Assembly (NCBI GenBank): GCA_963585895.1
Contig: OY757904.1
Location: 24,410,120 to 24,474,119, forward strand
Direction: 5' to 3'
Length of the DNA stretch: 64,000 bases
Source: Sepioteuthis lessoniana
Taxonomy: Eukaryota > Mollusca > Cephalopoda > Myopsida > Loliginidae
In this document: positions 10,007-22,168 of the stretch, one piece after another
How the letters are laid out: the number at the start of each line of letters is the position of its first letter
Position numbering within the stretch: position 1 is the stretch's first letter
Program-made: the position numbers and the translations under genes
The notes under the pieces: generated by a model
What the model saw: the letters and a program-made list of their open reading frames with translations, nothing else
Database searches by the model: none
Told to the model about the DNA's origin: nothing

Positions 10007-10937
10007 TGTTGTATATTGACCTTCGACCCGGCCAAAATGCCATTCCAAAGTTATGCACCGGAAGGAAGTGAAACATTCCGAGGGCATTTATGAGAAGAAA
10101 TCGCGTAGGAGGGCTTTGCTGACAATATGGGACAAAGTAAATCCCATTTTACACTCATAGACTGATGCACCGGAAGAGAGTGACCTGTGAACTGCATGAC
10201 AGTTATTTCCGCTTGATGACGATCAAACATGCCATTCCAAAGATTGAGTGGGCGACTGAACTATTATATAACTCAGTGAAGACAGGAAGTCAGTGAGTGG
10301 GAGATCAGATGAGTTAGAGACAAGATGTGGTAGAGAAAGCCACCACCCGGTAGAAAGGGTCTTTGGGAACCCAGATTGAGTTTGGAGACCAGTTGTTGAG
10401 AAGATGCTGGGATGAGAACACGTCCCAGCGAGGGTGGGCCCCCAGACCCCCGGTTGAGCAGTACAGGAGAACGAGAAGGACACAAGGTTATGTCTGGAGG
10501 AGCTGGGGAGGTCAATATGTGTCAGCTCTGTTCGGTCTCCAACTCCCTCTTACACACAAACCTTACAAATAAAGTGAGATGTATATTTTTTAAAGAAGTC
10601 TTCACTCGTTTTTATTCATTGCGTCAATATGGTTTGGTTTGGTTGGTTTCTTCGTTTAATGGCATATCAAATCTTTTTAGGTTATTTAATGCCAAAGCAA
10701 TTCTCCTAGAAGAACAGTAGTGGTACTATTTAACCCATAGCTGGGAGGATAAGGGGGTTCATACCTTTCCCAAGGGTATTTGCCCGAAAGTGAACGTAAT
10801 AGCGCGACTGGAGTACGAACTCGCGTACTACGATTCAGCAGTCCATTGCTTTAACAATTACCCCACGAGGACACCCTCCTCGTCAATATGTATTCTGCAT
10901 GTATATGTGTATATTTGTAGCCTATGACTATACAACA
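10007..10937 (+). mobile_element. Family E LTR, copy 2, interrupted by a SINE
   Basis: Starts TGTTGTATATTGACC and follows copy 1 (1460-2178) block by block: cgacccggccaaaatgccat, two gcaccggaag repeats, gaactgcatgacagttattt, a TATA-like tattatataa at 10263-10272, AATAAA at 10568-10573 and aaagaagtcttc. The attcattgcgtc block is followed by SINE A, after which LTR-like sequence resumes with tattctgcatgtatat. ORFs across this region on either strand are incidental. Confidence 0.65.
10632..10880 (-). mobile_element. SINE A, inserted in the E LTR, with target duplication
   Basis: Direct repeats cgtcaatatg at 10622-10631 and 10881-10890 flank it. On the minus strand it reads tRNA-like box A (ctcgtggggtaattgttaaa), box B (gagttcgtactcc), core (acccttgggaaaggtatgaa; cagctatgggttaaatagta) and the tail that ends gatatgccattaaac plus an accaaacc run. 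It is the best full-length A copy in the window and so serves as the reference. Confidence 0.9.
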
Positions 10938-11049
10938 TTATATTTACTTTCTTTGAATGTGATATGTCAGGCAATATAACTGTAAATCTTTTGCGGTCTT
11001 AAAAGATTGTCATTAATCGAAGACCCAACTTTTAATAAATCCGCACTAT

Positions 11050-11222
11050 CAAACGGGTTAGAATACGCTGACGGTATACTCAAAAGAGAAGCGTTCTAGG
11101 GATGGAACTAAACTTCATCTCCTAGTAAGACTCGAGTTCTGGAGATTTGGGGAGGGTGGTCTACGTCTTCATTGTTATTACTCCAAATTCCTCTCTGACC
11201 CGTAGTGGTTTTACATTATATA
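11050..11222 (+). repeat. Family D head, diverged fragment
   Basis: Ordered weak matches to the D head: tagaatacgctgac, then ttctggagatttggggaggg, cttcattgttattactcc and tctctgacccgtagtgg. No tail. Confidence 0.5.
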
Positions 11223-11445
11223 CAGAGTGCAGAAGCAAAATTAGGAATATTCTTATATAATAAACAATTCACTTATAAAACTATATTAATTCTAATCTGA
11301 AAAATGAACAACAAAATAAGAACATAGATACAAAACTGTAAATTTAATCAATATGACCAACATTTTTTACAATCATCTTATCAACCATGCCTTCAAAATA
11401 TATTCTTTAGAGATTTTAATCCATTTTACCTCAAAAGTTGTCATA

Positions 11446-11697
11446 AAGTAAAGTTGGCGACCATAGTCGAGAGTGAGGCTCCCTTTTGAATATTTTACTA
11501 CACCGAGGTGTAGGGGAGTGCACTACTCCATTACCAGGATTGCTCCACTTTACCCTTGATCCCCACCTTATTATGCTGAGTGTAAAGCAAGGCAGCATCA
11601 AGTACCATTTTTTGAATCTTTGGTATGACTCGACCCGGGATTGAATTCCGGTCTTCCGGACCATTGGCTAATACTCTACTCTCTCGACCAATGGCCA
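11446..11697 (-). mobile_element. SINE C
   Basis: On the minus strand it reads tRNA-like head with ccaatggtccggaagaccgg and aattcaatcccgggtcgagt (box B region), then the C body (gcttt-acactcagcataata, gtaaagtggagcaatcc, acctcggtgtagtaaaatat) and the end cgactatggtcgccaacttt. A 7-nt gtcataa lies on both sides, possibly the target duplication. Confidence 0.85.
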
Positions 11698-11699
11698 AT

Positions 11700-12230
11700 T
11701 TTTTTTTTTACTTGTAGCAGTCATAAGTGAACAAATATTTCGGTGTTAAGTTGCATTTGTTTTGTTTTCTAAAACGACCCATATAGCTTAATCAAGGGGG
11801 TTAAGTTCTGGGCTTAAATCTTCTTTAATTGCTGTCATCACGGTTTTCTCGTAAACTTTCAATTCATTACTCTGCTTCCTTATTACCGTTATGGGGTCCA
11901 ACGTAATCACCTAAGAGAGAGAAGTTAAAAATCTGTTCAGTCTACCACTCCTCTTTTTCCTTATAAAGCTGTTTTTCTGTGAAAAAAAATTATTTGCTTT
12001 GTATACGGTAGACAAAGACACTTTAGCTTAGTTTCGGCGTTAAACAAATCGTAGATTCTTTGTTGTTTCTTTTCTTGCTAACTCATATTTTTCTGAATAT
12101 TTTTAAGTGATCGAAAGATAGAGTTAATCATGAAAATTGGGATTCAGCGCGTTTTATTCAAAAACTGGAATAATCAGACTAAAAAACGTTTTAAAACTAT
12201 TCCATATTTTGTTCTGTGCCCGCTACAATA
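11700..12230. other. AT-rich DNA, nothing recognised
   Basis: A T-run at 11698-11710 follows the SINE. No repeat family or supported ORF. Confidence 0.4.
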
Positions 12231-12231
12231 C

Positions 12232-12273
<42 letters not shown>
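12231..12273. repeat. Compound microsatellite (TA)n(TG)n
   Basis: About ten TA repeats followed by about eleven TG repeats. Confidence 0.95.
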
Positions 12274-12672
12274 ACAATGAAGGTGATCGTCAAACTTTGA
12301 GGCATAAAATAACTCCAGTCAAGTTGAAATGTCGATAAAATAAGTCAGTCTGAATTTAGAAAATGAATGGTATTTGGAATTTGTGAAAAATGCTACAGCT
12401 CGCTATTTTTCTTTATGTAGTTTGTAAGAAGCCTCACATCATATATCACCAATCTAACTTTGTCGTCATTCTTCTCAAAGTTTTTACTTTTCTATACTCT
12501 TTTTACTTTATAAGTCTTTTTCGAGATCATTCGTGAAAATCCAGCCTTCTGTAAAATTTGCTGATGTATAGCTGAGATGGTTTGGCTAGAGACAGTGATC
12601 TTTCAAAGTGAACTGTCCTGATAACTTCTCGTACAAGCAATTGCTACTGCTTAGCTTATATATTAGGAACTG
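12274..12672. other. Unassigned
   Basis: No ORF and no repeat family recognised. Confidence 0.4.
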
Positions 12673-12975
12673 AAGGAGCGTGTTTAGCGAAACGGTTATC
12701 GATTAAGGAAATGGAATTCAAGAGTCCAGTTCAAACCCTGGACGAGGCTGTTTCTTTTTCCATTTGCGGTAATATTTTTGAGAAATGTATGAAACCATCA
12801 AATTTCCTCCAAATATAGATAAATTGTAGGATAGACTGCGTTATTTATTCTTGGTTTGAAAACATCCTGGATGAAGAAAAAGTGAATTAAAAAATTTTTT
12901 ACCCCGCTAAAGAATTTACTTTTAGTCACACCCTGTCCATTGTGGAGGGATTGGGTTAATAATTGTATTCAAAAG
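12673..12975 (+). mobile_element. SINE B, old copy
   Basis: Box A region (aaacggttatcgattaagga), box B (ccagttcaaaccctggacga), core (gaaatgtatgaaaccatcaa; atagataaattgtagg), B body (aagaaaaagtgaattaaa) and tail (tcacaccctgtccattgtgg, agggattgggttaata) are present in order but heavily substituted. Confidence 0.75.
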
Positions 12976-13163
12976 CCAGTGCTTTTATACTTTGTCACTT
13001 GCTAAAATATTTCTTAGACTTAGAGTTTTTGGAAAGTAATAGATTTTCCTTTTTCAGCTGAATTTGCAAAGATAATGTATAAATAGTGAATACATTCAGT
13101 GCAAAGATATTTCTAAAAAATATTTTTTTTAAAATAAACAAAAAGAGAGATGCTCAAGAAGGC

Positions 13164-13430
13164 ATAAGTGAAAGTTGGTGACCTTAGTCAAGGGTGACCC
13201 GAAGGATCCCTTTTCAATATCTACTACACCTAGGTGTACGGGAAGGCGCAACTCTGTTCCTTGGATTGTTCTACTTTACCCTCGATCCTTGCCCTATAAT
13301 GGTGAGTGTTAAGCAAGGCGGCATCAAGTACCATTTTTTGAGTCTTTGGTATGATTCGAGCTGGGATTCAACCCCTGTCTCCCGGATCATTTGCTAACAC
13401 TCAACTCATTAGGCCAATGGCCTGGTGAAA
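13164..13430 (-). mobile_element. SINE C with target duplication
   Basis: Direct repeats caagaaggc at 13155-13163 and 13431-13439 flank it. The minus strand reads ggccattggcctaatgagtt (head), aggggttgaatcccagctcg (box B), then the C body. An ORF across it (13194-13397) is incidental. Confidence 0.85.
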
Positions 13431-13539
13431 CAAGAAGGCTTAACAAACAAATAAACACATAATAATGATAATATTTACAAAATGGTTTGAAGTTATAATT
13501 AAGAGATGGAAGATTTTCTAAAGTTACTTGACTAACTTT

Positions 13540-14690
13540 ATGAAAAAAAACGTAACACCCAAACACAGATTAAAACACCACCCATCAGAAGACAGTCACA
13601 TTACAGAATAGCCGTGCACATTGTAAGATATTCAGAACCATTCGTGAAGTGGACGAGGGAAAAACTTTAAAGCCTGGACCACAGAAAAAAGTAAACTAAT
13701 GACGATGCATAAGCTTTTACACGACAGAATTGACACAGACTAAATATATGTGTCGAGAAGAGAAGGAGGAAAAGGACTTACCGACATTAATGATACTTTT
13801 GATGCATCGATACGATTACTTGAAGACTATATTAAAAAGAATACAGGGGAAATGATTACAGAGACTAGAAACGACACTGACAACACAAGGATCAAGAGAA
13901 AAAACAATAACTAGAAAACAAATAGGGAGAAAAAAAACTGTCTGCATATATCAAGTGACAAACCTGCGAAATCTGACAGGAAAAAAACGAGTACATGGCT
14001 AAGAAAAGGAAACATTATGAAAAAAAAAGAATCTCTTTTAATAGCTGCACAAAACAACGCCATAAGAATAAACTATATCACAGCAAAACTAGTAAAGACG
14101 CAAGAAAATAGCTAGTGTATGTTATCTGATAATATGAACAATTATATAATAAGCGAAAGCAGGAATTTAGAGAATAAGATTAGTCACAACTGAGCGAAGT
14201 AATTCACTGGGAATTGCCCAAGAACCTGGAATTTGACTATACTGTCAGGTGGTAACTCTACAGCACAGAATTTATCGACGATACGCAAGAAGTTCTTTGG
14301 GATTTTGAGATGCAATCAGATCACCAAATCTTAATAAGTCGACCATAACTAGTGATAGTCAACAAAAAAAAAAAAAAATGCCAAAAAGTGGATTTCGCAA
14401 ACCCTGCAGACGCCATAGTAAAATTGAAAGAAAGCGGAAAGCGAGATAAGTACTAAGACCTTGCAAGAAAACTAAGAAAAAACAACAAACTATGGAACGT
14501 TAAGATGACAATAATACCAACTGTAATTGGTGCGCTCATTTCAGTCACCGAAGGATCAGTGAAGGGACTGGAAGACTTGGAAATAAATGGTTAAGTGAAG
14601 AAAATCCAAACTGCAGTATTTTAAAAACCAGTCAGATTACTGAGAAGAGTCCTGGAGATTTGAGAAAAATATATAGAAAGTGAAAAGATG
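13540..14690 (+). pseudogene. LINE F, C-terminal ORF2 remnant
   Basis: Ordered fragments match the post-RT region of the same LINE seen at 31985-36760: KLMTMHKLLHDRIDTD, then VSREEGGKGLTDINDTFDAS, IRLLEDYIKKNTGEMIT and NDTDNTRIKRKNN. After the decayed zinc-knuckle region come VDFANPADAIVKLKES, GKRDKY, LWNVKMTIIPTVIGALISVT and GSVKGLEDLEING. Many stops and frameshifts. No RT palm domain upstream, so it is a 5'-truncated dead copy. Confidence 0.8.
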
Positions 14691-14965
14691 AGCAAATACT
14701 TTGAGCTTACGAAAGAAAATAGACCTAGGTAGCGTGAACTTGACGCTGATACATATCGTAGTTGATGTTCTTGGAACTTTTCCTCACGGCTTGAAAAGGG
14801 GGTTAGAACAATTAGAAATCAGAGCAATTAAAACTCTCAGCAGAATACTGAGAAGAGGGCTGGAGACTTGAGGAAACTTGCTGTCACTTAGAATCCGGTT
14901 AAAGTCTACCTGACAACGTCGATGTGAAAAACTCGAAAGAAATGAAATTATAATAATCTGCTCGC
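14690..14965 (+). pseudogene. LINE F, second 3' fragment in tandem
   Basis: Right after the previous copy ends, the same 3' segment restarts: REL, VNLTLIHIVVDVLGTFPHGL, KRGLEQLEIRAIKTLSRILR and RGLET, then the 3' end including cctgacaacgtcgatgtgaa. The two differ enough to be separate insertions, not a recent duplication. Confidence 0.7.
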
Positions 14966-15859
14966 GTCTGTCTCTGTTATTGTGCTTCCAAGGGGAATGC
15001 AAAGGAAACTAAATCAGAATAGGTAGTTTGTTACTATATCTAATAGTAGCATTACATTTGTTTCATCTTTGTTTCAAGCTATGGCTATTTCTTTGACCGG
15101 TTGATTTATTGATTTCTTGGTTTAACACAGTGGCAAAACGTTTTAAATCCGATTTATGATTTATGATCAGACCTTTATCTTGATCTTCATAACTAACGTT
15201 AAATAAGTGACGTTCCCATGATTACACACCTCAAAATAGAACATATATCACAGTGCTTTTTTTTCCAAACAAGACACAGTATTGAACAGTGAAAGGTAGA
15301 GTCAAGTTTGGCACGTTTGAATCAGTGAAGCAGAATGCTGCAACTATACCCAATAAGTAAGACTTAATGTAAGCCTTAGGCTCAGCTGCGATATCAAGTC
15401 GAGTGTGTGTGTTCAGATGGTTTTGAAATATTTTACAGCTCCGAACCAGCCAAGATTTCCTGACTACCACACAGCCTTTGATAATATCAAGATTATCTAT
15501 CTATCTATCTATCTGTTTATTTCTCCTTTGGCCTCGGTTTTTTATTATCATACTTTCACTTTTTTTCACACATCTCTTGATAGTAATCTTGCTTTCGATG
15601 GATCGATACCAGTAAAAAGTGCACGTAAGAGACAAGGCCGATGTATCATTTTAAAAATGAGAAGATCTTTCAGCCTTGGAAAATAACTATCGGAAATCCT
15701 AACATTTTATATTGAATCGAAAGCCTACTTTTGTCTACGGAGATCAGAAATGTAACTATTTAATTAGAAAGTTTGATAATATTAAAGCTTGTGTTTGGTT
15801 TAACTTGTCAGGAAGTTGCATAGTAGGACATTTTATAAGTGTATTTATTTAACTCTCCA
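14966..15859. other. Unassigned DNA with an (ATCT)n tract
   Basis: A tetranucleotide (ATCT)n lies at about 15494-15514. Short ORFs on both strands at 15231-15686 overlap each other and have no known domain. Confidence 0.45.
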
Positions 15860-15879
15860 GGAGATCAAAACTGAGACAC

Positions 15880-16560
15880 AATGGAGTACCACGCATTAAA
15901 AGAACCTCCAGCGGGATGGGTATACAAATGGCTTATATTTCGTTGGTACTTCCCCTAATAGGGGCCTCAGGCACCAAGCAATAAACTTGTCCATTCTTCT
16001 TTTTGGAGTAGTAATTGGTGCTGCTTAAAGAATGGTCATTATGTTGTTATTAATTGATACTCACCTAATCCAAATAACAGGTAAGTATAAGATATTATTC
16101 TGACTCCCTACAAAGCCAGAATATATATAAAGTCATTTAATAATGTTGAGACACGGGCAAATCGAGACACTTGCATTGCCATTGCGCAAATCTTGGGTTC
16201 ATCAATATTCTCCTTTAAGGGAGCCTAAGGTGCGTGGCATTAAAACCGGCTCTCGTTCATTTGTAGGTAGGTGCCGCTTGTGTGGAAGGCTTCCTGAACT
16301 AAACGAAGAAGAATCGTACTCTAATATATCCGACTAGAAAGCCGGGTAAATATTTATTTTTCTGACTTCCCACCGAGTCAGATTTGAAATGGACTCATTT
16401 TATATTGGCGGTGGCACACGCGAATTGATACTCGTATGTGGCCATTTAGAAATAATGCTTAGTATTTCGACATACATCTTGAGGGTTGCCTCAGGCGTTA
16501 TGTAATAAACTCAACCCTGCCCCTTTTAGACAAGACAGTAGATGTTGCCTGATGAGGCAA
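15880..16560 (+). repeat. Diverged tandem repeat, unit about 260 bp, about 2.5 copies
   Basis: The landmark gcctcaggc..caataaac occurs at 15966, then in changed form at 16222 (gcctaaggtgcgtggcatta) and 16490 (gcctcaggcgttatgtaata), spacing about 256 and 268. A second landmark repeats at 16080-16140 (ggtaagtat..ttctgactccctac..gccagaa..agtcattta) and 16345-16405 (gggtaaatat..ttctgacttcccac..agtcaga..ctcatttta). Function unknown. Confidence 0.65.
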
Positions 16561-17776
16561 TTCCCCTGGAAACAAACGAATTATTATCTTACATACTTTA
16601 CCTACCAATAGACAGTTAAGTATGTAAATCATTCGTGAGAATATAATACATTATACTTGCTAGTTATATTCCAGATTAACCGTAGACTGATTTGCATATC
16701 TAGGCTTCTGCTCGTATTTGTTTTATAAACACAAATTTTATGATCATTACACAATTCTTCCTCAATATTGGGTTATTCAATGATATTTTTCTCTTGGCTC
16801 GGAAAAGATAATAACTATAATTCAAATCATTAAAACTAATTCATTTAAGAAATATTCTATGAAGAAATAGTATCCAGCTACTGAAATAATTTTTTCCGCT
16901 CTATTTGTAGTTTGTTAATTTTCTGCTATGTAAACATCTGTAAGGTGAGTTATAAAACCAATGAGTAAGGATAGGACATGTACAACGAGAGTCTCCTTAA
17001 AGTGCATAAACTTACACTAACTTAAAAAGACTGAGAAATAACTCAACAATGGAAACAAGACAGAGTAGAGATAATATATAAATATTTTGTTCTCATTTTA
17101 TGAAGGTTTGGGGTATTTTTCGTTTGTTCAATCGTATGTCATATGCGATTGATCTAGCTGGAAAGGACCACATTGAAAATCTACGTTTGATTATATTTGA
17201 GTATATCTTTCATAAGGACCACGTCGAAAATTGGCTAGTGAGATGAGTCTGCTATTGATTTCTCACACCGTCCGATATCGATGGTCAAGTCGCTTTCTGG
17301 ACATATTCTCTGTCTCTTTCTGGCATCCTCTCTTTCTATTTGCCCGCCAAGCCAAATGACGCTTTTTTTATAGAGTAGAAGGCTTACTTTGAATCGGGCA
17401 GCTCAGTTTTTGATTAGTCAGAAAATATGAGCTTTTATTTTTCTCTCAGCTTCATCCCGGAAGTAAGTGCGTAGAGACGGTTGGATTCCGGTTAGTTGTT
17501 GCTATACGATCAGTAGCTGTTGGGGTGAACACTTCCGTTCTTGCTGTTAATAGATTGCGAAAAAAGCAACAGCTGAAAACAAGATGAATATCCTCATAAT
17601 GGTTGACAGAGGTAGAATAAAATGTAATGTTCAATCGAATGTTCAGATTCTCATGATTGTTATTAGAAGAGTGACAGCAGTTATCCCAATATCTTATCAA
17701 ACTATTGTTTTATTCTTTTTATGAATAAAATGTACTTGCTTTCTGTTTATTTAACACTTATCAATTAATGATATAA
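16561..17776. other. Unassigned, mostly AT-rich
   Basis: 17225-17560 is less AT-rich than its surroundings and contains no repeat family I recognise. No ORF with a known domain. Confidence 0.4.
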
Positions 17777-18012
17777 GTAGTAAAGTTAGCGACCATAGTC
17801 GAGGGTGACCCGAAGGCTCCCTTTTCGATAGCTACTACACCAAGGTGTAGGGGAGGGCGCTACTCCATTCCCAGGATTGCTCCACTTTACCCTTGAACCG
17901 TACCTTATAATGCTGAGTGTTAAGCAAGGTGGTATCAAGTACCATTTTTAAAGTCTTTGGTATGACTCGACCTGGGATTGAACCCAGGTCTCCCGGGCCA
18001 TTGGCGAACACT
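17777..18012 (-). mobile_element. SINE C, 5'-truncated in its tRNA head
   Basis: On the minus strand the copy starts at gttcgccaatggcccgggag, skipping the first 25 or so bases of the head seen at 22992. It continues through box B (cctgggttcaatcccaggtc) and the whole C body to cgactatggtcgctaacttt. Very close in sequence to the 22992 copy. Confidence 0.9.
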
Positions 18013-19196
18013 AGTTTCATTTCTTTGTAATACAAGTAGATTTTCTTTTCATTACCCTCGTTAACTCCCGCATTAGTGTTTCTTTCTTACTCACCTGTAA
18101 AAATATTCTTCATTGCATGAAAAGGAGAGTTAAACCAGGTGTAACTGAATAATTTGTGTTCATCCTTGGATGCAAATAGTGAACTTATATACAGTGTAAA
18201 TGTTTTTCTTTGTAAGCATTTCTGCACGTTTATCTCTAAAAGCAGCTTTATTTCATGTTTTATTTATTTTGTTGTCTTTTCTCGTTTTATACGTAAATTT
18301 TTTTCTCTTCGATATTCATGCTACTGTATTTACATTTCTTATTTTTGATACTAGCAACCAAAGAATGCACGAACCAGTATTTAGAAAATCGTCCCCATAA
18401 AGCAGAGATTAAGAAGAATTTTCAATGTAAAAAGAGAGTGCATTTCATCATTATAAGAAAGTATTCTCCCTGTCCATCCAGACTGTAAGTTGGCGATATT
18501 ATGAAATCAGATGAATTGGCAAAGAAAGAAAGAAAGAAAGAAAGAAAGAGATTAATGAAATAAGCCAACAAATTGTGTCACAATACACATTACTATTCTA
18601 TAGTTGGTCTTTGACAAGTGATGGTAAAAAATAGCAAAACTAAAAATGCCAAGAAAATTAAAAATAGAAATAACATATAAGTAAAGAAAAATATTGATCA
18701 ATCGTCAAATAGACTGAGGCACAGCGATTTGAATAAAAAACAGTTTTGTGTAGTCAAGGGAGGCCTCGTACCGATGAAGAAGGAAGCCACGGACAAAGGA
18801 AATGAAGAAAAAAGGGCAGAAAAGCAAAAAAGAACAGAGAGCAAAATTAATGGAATGCTATTTTCCACTTCAGTATTTAAAAAAAAGAAAAGAAAAAAAT
18901 GTTTTGCCGCTGGGTATTACAAATAATTGTTCATTGCTGCAATTACAAAAGACTAATACAGTGAAAGAATAAAAGCCTTATTCCTAAAGTGATTCAACTT
19001 TTTCATTCATTTGTAAATTCCAAGACGAAGGTCGCTACAAAGATCAGGAGTTTTGAAAGGTGATTTTCTTTGTTAAACTCAGCAATGGAAACAGTTGGAC
19101 TCAAAAGACTATTTGCTTTCCTTTGATCTGGTATTCTTAGCAAATTGCAATGTTTATACAATGGATCATACACTCTTAAATTTTAAATTGTACGAG
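18013..19196. other. Unassigned, with (GAAA)n at 18521-18549
   Basis: The region has a clear (GAAA)n tract and A-rich DNA at 18620-18900. Overlapping plus ORFs 18154-18400 are hydrophobic but have no known domain, no repeat match and no gene context. Confidence 0.4.
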
Positions 19197-19440
19197 GCGC
19201 ACCTACCATAACGGTTATCAAATCCTAGACAAGTCTATTTGTGTTCCCTTTACAATAATGCCTTTGAGTAAGGCATGAATCCATCTGTTACCCCCACCAT
19301 GGGAATATAGACTAGACTTTGTTCTTTTGAGATGATATGGCAACCAGTCAATGAGAAGGATATTTCTGAATTCAAGCCACCTTTACACAATTAAAAATTA
19401 ATTTTGTGCCACATCCTGCTCTTAAAATTATTTTAACCTG
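19197..19440 (+). mobile_element. SINE B, highly diverged
   Basis: Remnants in order: acggttatcaaatcctagac (fused box A and box B, internal head deletion), gagtaaggcatgaatcc, atgggaatatagactagac, gagaaggatatttctgaatt and gtgccacatcctgctc. Confidence 0.65.
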
Positions 19441-20204
19441 ATATAAATCAATAAAAAATTACAATAAATAGGTTATTCTGGTTATTGTATAGTCAATAAT
19501 TTGTCTATACCCCCTCGTAATATTTAGTTAAAATTAATATATATTCATATACCATTAATTCTGTTTGACATTTGTATAGTTGGTTCATTTTATTCATGTT
19601 AAAACTAAGGTTAATTCTGAAATCAGTTTTTTGCAAACATATATTCCTATATGATAATAATTATTTGAAAGAAATTTTGGCTTAAACTATTTTAATGCAA
19701 ATAATTTACATCCAGTTATGAACTTATATATATTGATATGTAATACTTATAATTTGCAAGCAATTATAAGGTTTCAATTAAATGAAACTCACAACTAATT
19801 GAAGCAAGTAAAAACTTCCGACTTCGTTTTAAAAACAATGTTGAAAGAACCATTATAGTTTAAATTCAGAATATTATCTTGATTAGATATTTTTACTCTT
19901 TGGTCAGCCCATAACCGTTAATACTACTTCAGGTCAGAGTATATTTTGCATAATGACAACAAAGTTATGACATATCACTTCTGAAGATCCAGAAATTGTA
20001 GCGCGTTATTGGATGTTCTTACGCGTCATAAGCGGGACAAACTTGAGTTGGAGTCTTATCCCTCTGCAAGAAATTCAATCGGCATAATCTTCCTCCTGTC
20101 TGTCGAGGGGTTGATAAGGTATAGCGAGGTGTTGATTCTTATTAACGGGATGTAGATGATATGGATCCGAATTCTCAAATAAAATTAAACTGGTTCCTTC
20201 CAAT
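19441..20204. other. Unassigned AT-rich DNA
   Basis: Possible very old D-family pieces around 19900-20040 (tactacttcaggtcagag), too weak to call. Confidence 0.35.
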
Positions 20205-20555
20205 TTTGGCTGTGTTGCTACTAATGGATGCACGCATCAACTGGAATCTGAAGGAACACACTGAGAAAAGGGTAGATGATAACTACACCACAATACTATG
20301 AGCAGTTTTTAACAAATTCTGGAAGCAGCACCTAAAAAATCCCACTTGCAGCATCCCGTTCAGCAAACCTATCACGTTATCACAATAAAGATGAAGAAGA
20401 CATTGTGGACACTGCTGGGGAAGTAAGGACAGACGCATAAATGACGCTCTTCTACACATACATAACCAGCAAAAACTTTTTATACGTCCTCTTAGTGAGG
20501 ACACTGAACGCAGTATAGAGGACCAGCAAAGAACGATTGACGTTTAGGACAAATG
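20205..20555 (+). pseudogene. LINE G, C-terminal fragment
   Basis: Frames give VLLLMDARINWNLKEHTEKR, then VDDNYTTIL, AVFNKFWKQHL, and after shifts HCGHCWGSKDRRINDALLH. This is the same post-RT region as at 3046-3352 but extends further upstream. Stops in every frame; no (ATG)n end seen. Confidence 0.65.
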
Positions 20556-21344
20556 ATGAGTTAGATTTAACTGCTGCTGATAAGGGGAAAAATACATAAT
20601 GAAAATGATTACCTTAAATTAATTAATACTTACAATCCTATAATTATTTATTCAGATGGTTTTGAGAAAGCATTAAATTCTTTCAAGTTTTACAAATATC
20701 CTTAAAAATACTTTCACTGTAAAGTAACATTGTCTTACGTACTTTATATATGTTTGGTCTTCCGTACTTATCTTTCTCTTGTTTAATCTCAGAGATATTG
20801 ACTTTTCGCTCAAAAACCCAACAGCAATCGTCTCTCGTTTTAAGAAGGTCCCAATAAGTGAAGTGAAAACGGAAACGCAGAGGTTATTTATATGTAAATT
20901 GGAATATTCATGAAGAGATGTCCAAATTCCTCAGAGAAGTCCAGTATTTAAATCGACAGAAAAAAAAGAATGTCTACCTGCCATGTAAAAATGAAAGATA
21001 ACTTTCTTTTACTTATTGTCAATATAAATAACAACCCTTGGTTGCGTAGATAATATTGTTTGATGGCATTCGCTGGTACAAGCAACGCTATTGTATATTA
21101 TTGGTCAATTTAAAAAGACAATCTATTTTATGATATTCTTAGTTGAATACACATAACATTTTCCTTACAAAACAAAATAGATTTGTTATGAATGATCTTA
21201 TATTAAACCATAGGTATTAAAGATATACGAAGTACCATTTTTTTTATTTGCGTGCATAAGACAATTATTGACAAGTATGCACAATAATACAAAGTTGACA
21301 CGTCTTACGAAATGGAATTAAAATCCCTACTTCGATTCTGAAAA
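20556..21344. other. Unassigned AT-rich DNA
   Basis: No supported ORF or repeat family. Confidence 0.4.
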
Positions 21345-21830
21345 CAAATTAGTCTACATCTGTAGAATACACTGACTGCATCTCTGTAGATGAGTAAAGC
21401 CACCCCAATGAGTGTCTTTTTATGACACAGGAAATCTGATGGTGAGCCTCTTGTAATGCTGGAGTTTTGGGGGAATGCAGTATACTCCTTCGATACCATC
21501 ACTCATAGGTCCACTATGACTCGGGTTAGTAGCACCTGACAGAATTCTATCTACAAATAGAAATGGTTGATCATTTAACTGTGTTTAAATAAATGCCTGA
21601 TGTTTAATTGAATTATTAGGGTTAAATAGAAATACTTGGACTTACTAAATAGAATTTCTAGAAATAAAACTGTCCGCTCAGTTTCCTGTGGGTATCAACA
21701 AAATGTGTTAACAAATCATATATTTAGTATATAAGTGAAAACATTATTTGGCATTTAATTACGAACAATGATTGATATGCCATAAAACCAAACCAAACTA
21801 AACCAAATTAAACTTAAATCAAATCCTAAA
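21345..21830 (+). mobile_element. Family D retroposon, old but complete
   Basis: Head: tgtagaatacactgactgca, gagtgtc, gatggtgag, tgctggagttttgggggaat and gtagcacctgac. Then a short degenerate body (aaatagaaatacttgg-type units) and the tail ggcatttaattacg..gatatgccataaaac with an accaaac run. Confidence 0.8.
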
Positions 21831-21834
21831 CCTT

Positions 21835-22045
21835 CCAATTGCCTTTCATTTCATGCTAATGTCTCTGGGAAAGGCATGAACAATTCTTTTCTCCCACAAG
21901 GAATGAGCAAATAGTAAGAAAGTTTGGGTTCTGTAGACTTAGTTTGGTTATAAGTTTTGGAGAAGGAAAACATCTAATTCAAACTGCTTAAAAGTTTACT
22001 CGGTGTCACATTCTGATCCATACGGAGGGTTTGGGTAAATACAAA
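21835..22045 (+). mobile_element. SINE B, head-truncated remnant
   Basis: Begins near tgcctttcatttcatgctaa (equivalent to tgcatttcacatagcact). It continues with gggaaaggcatgaacaattc, gagcaaatagtaagaaag, tttggagaaggaaaacatct and tcggtgtcacattctgatcc to ggagggtttgggtaaata. The copy directly follows a D tail. Confidence 0.75.
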
Positions 22046-22117
22046 CAACAGTATAAAAATAAAGGAGAATATATATTTAGAATGTGTATCTGCATCCCTA
22101 TATCCAGGTATATGTGA

Positions 22118-22120
<3 letters not shown>

Positions 22121-22168
<48 letters not shown>

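Noticed and set aside
13194..13397. ORFs over SINE C copies (also 11431-11664, 17835-18035, 22849-23082)
   Set aside because: Translations of a noncoding pol III-type repeat.
17225..17560. Less AT-rich patch considered as an exon
   Set aside because: No open frame with a known domain and no clear splice-site pair.
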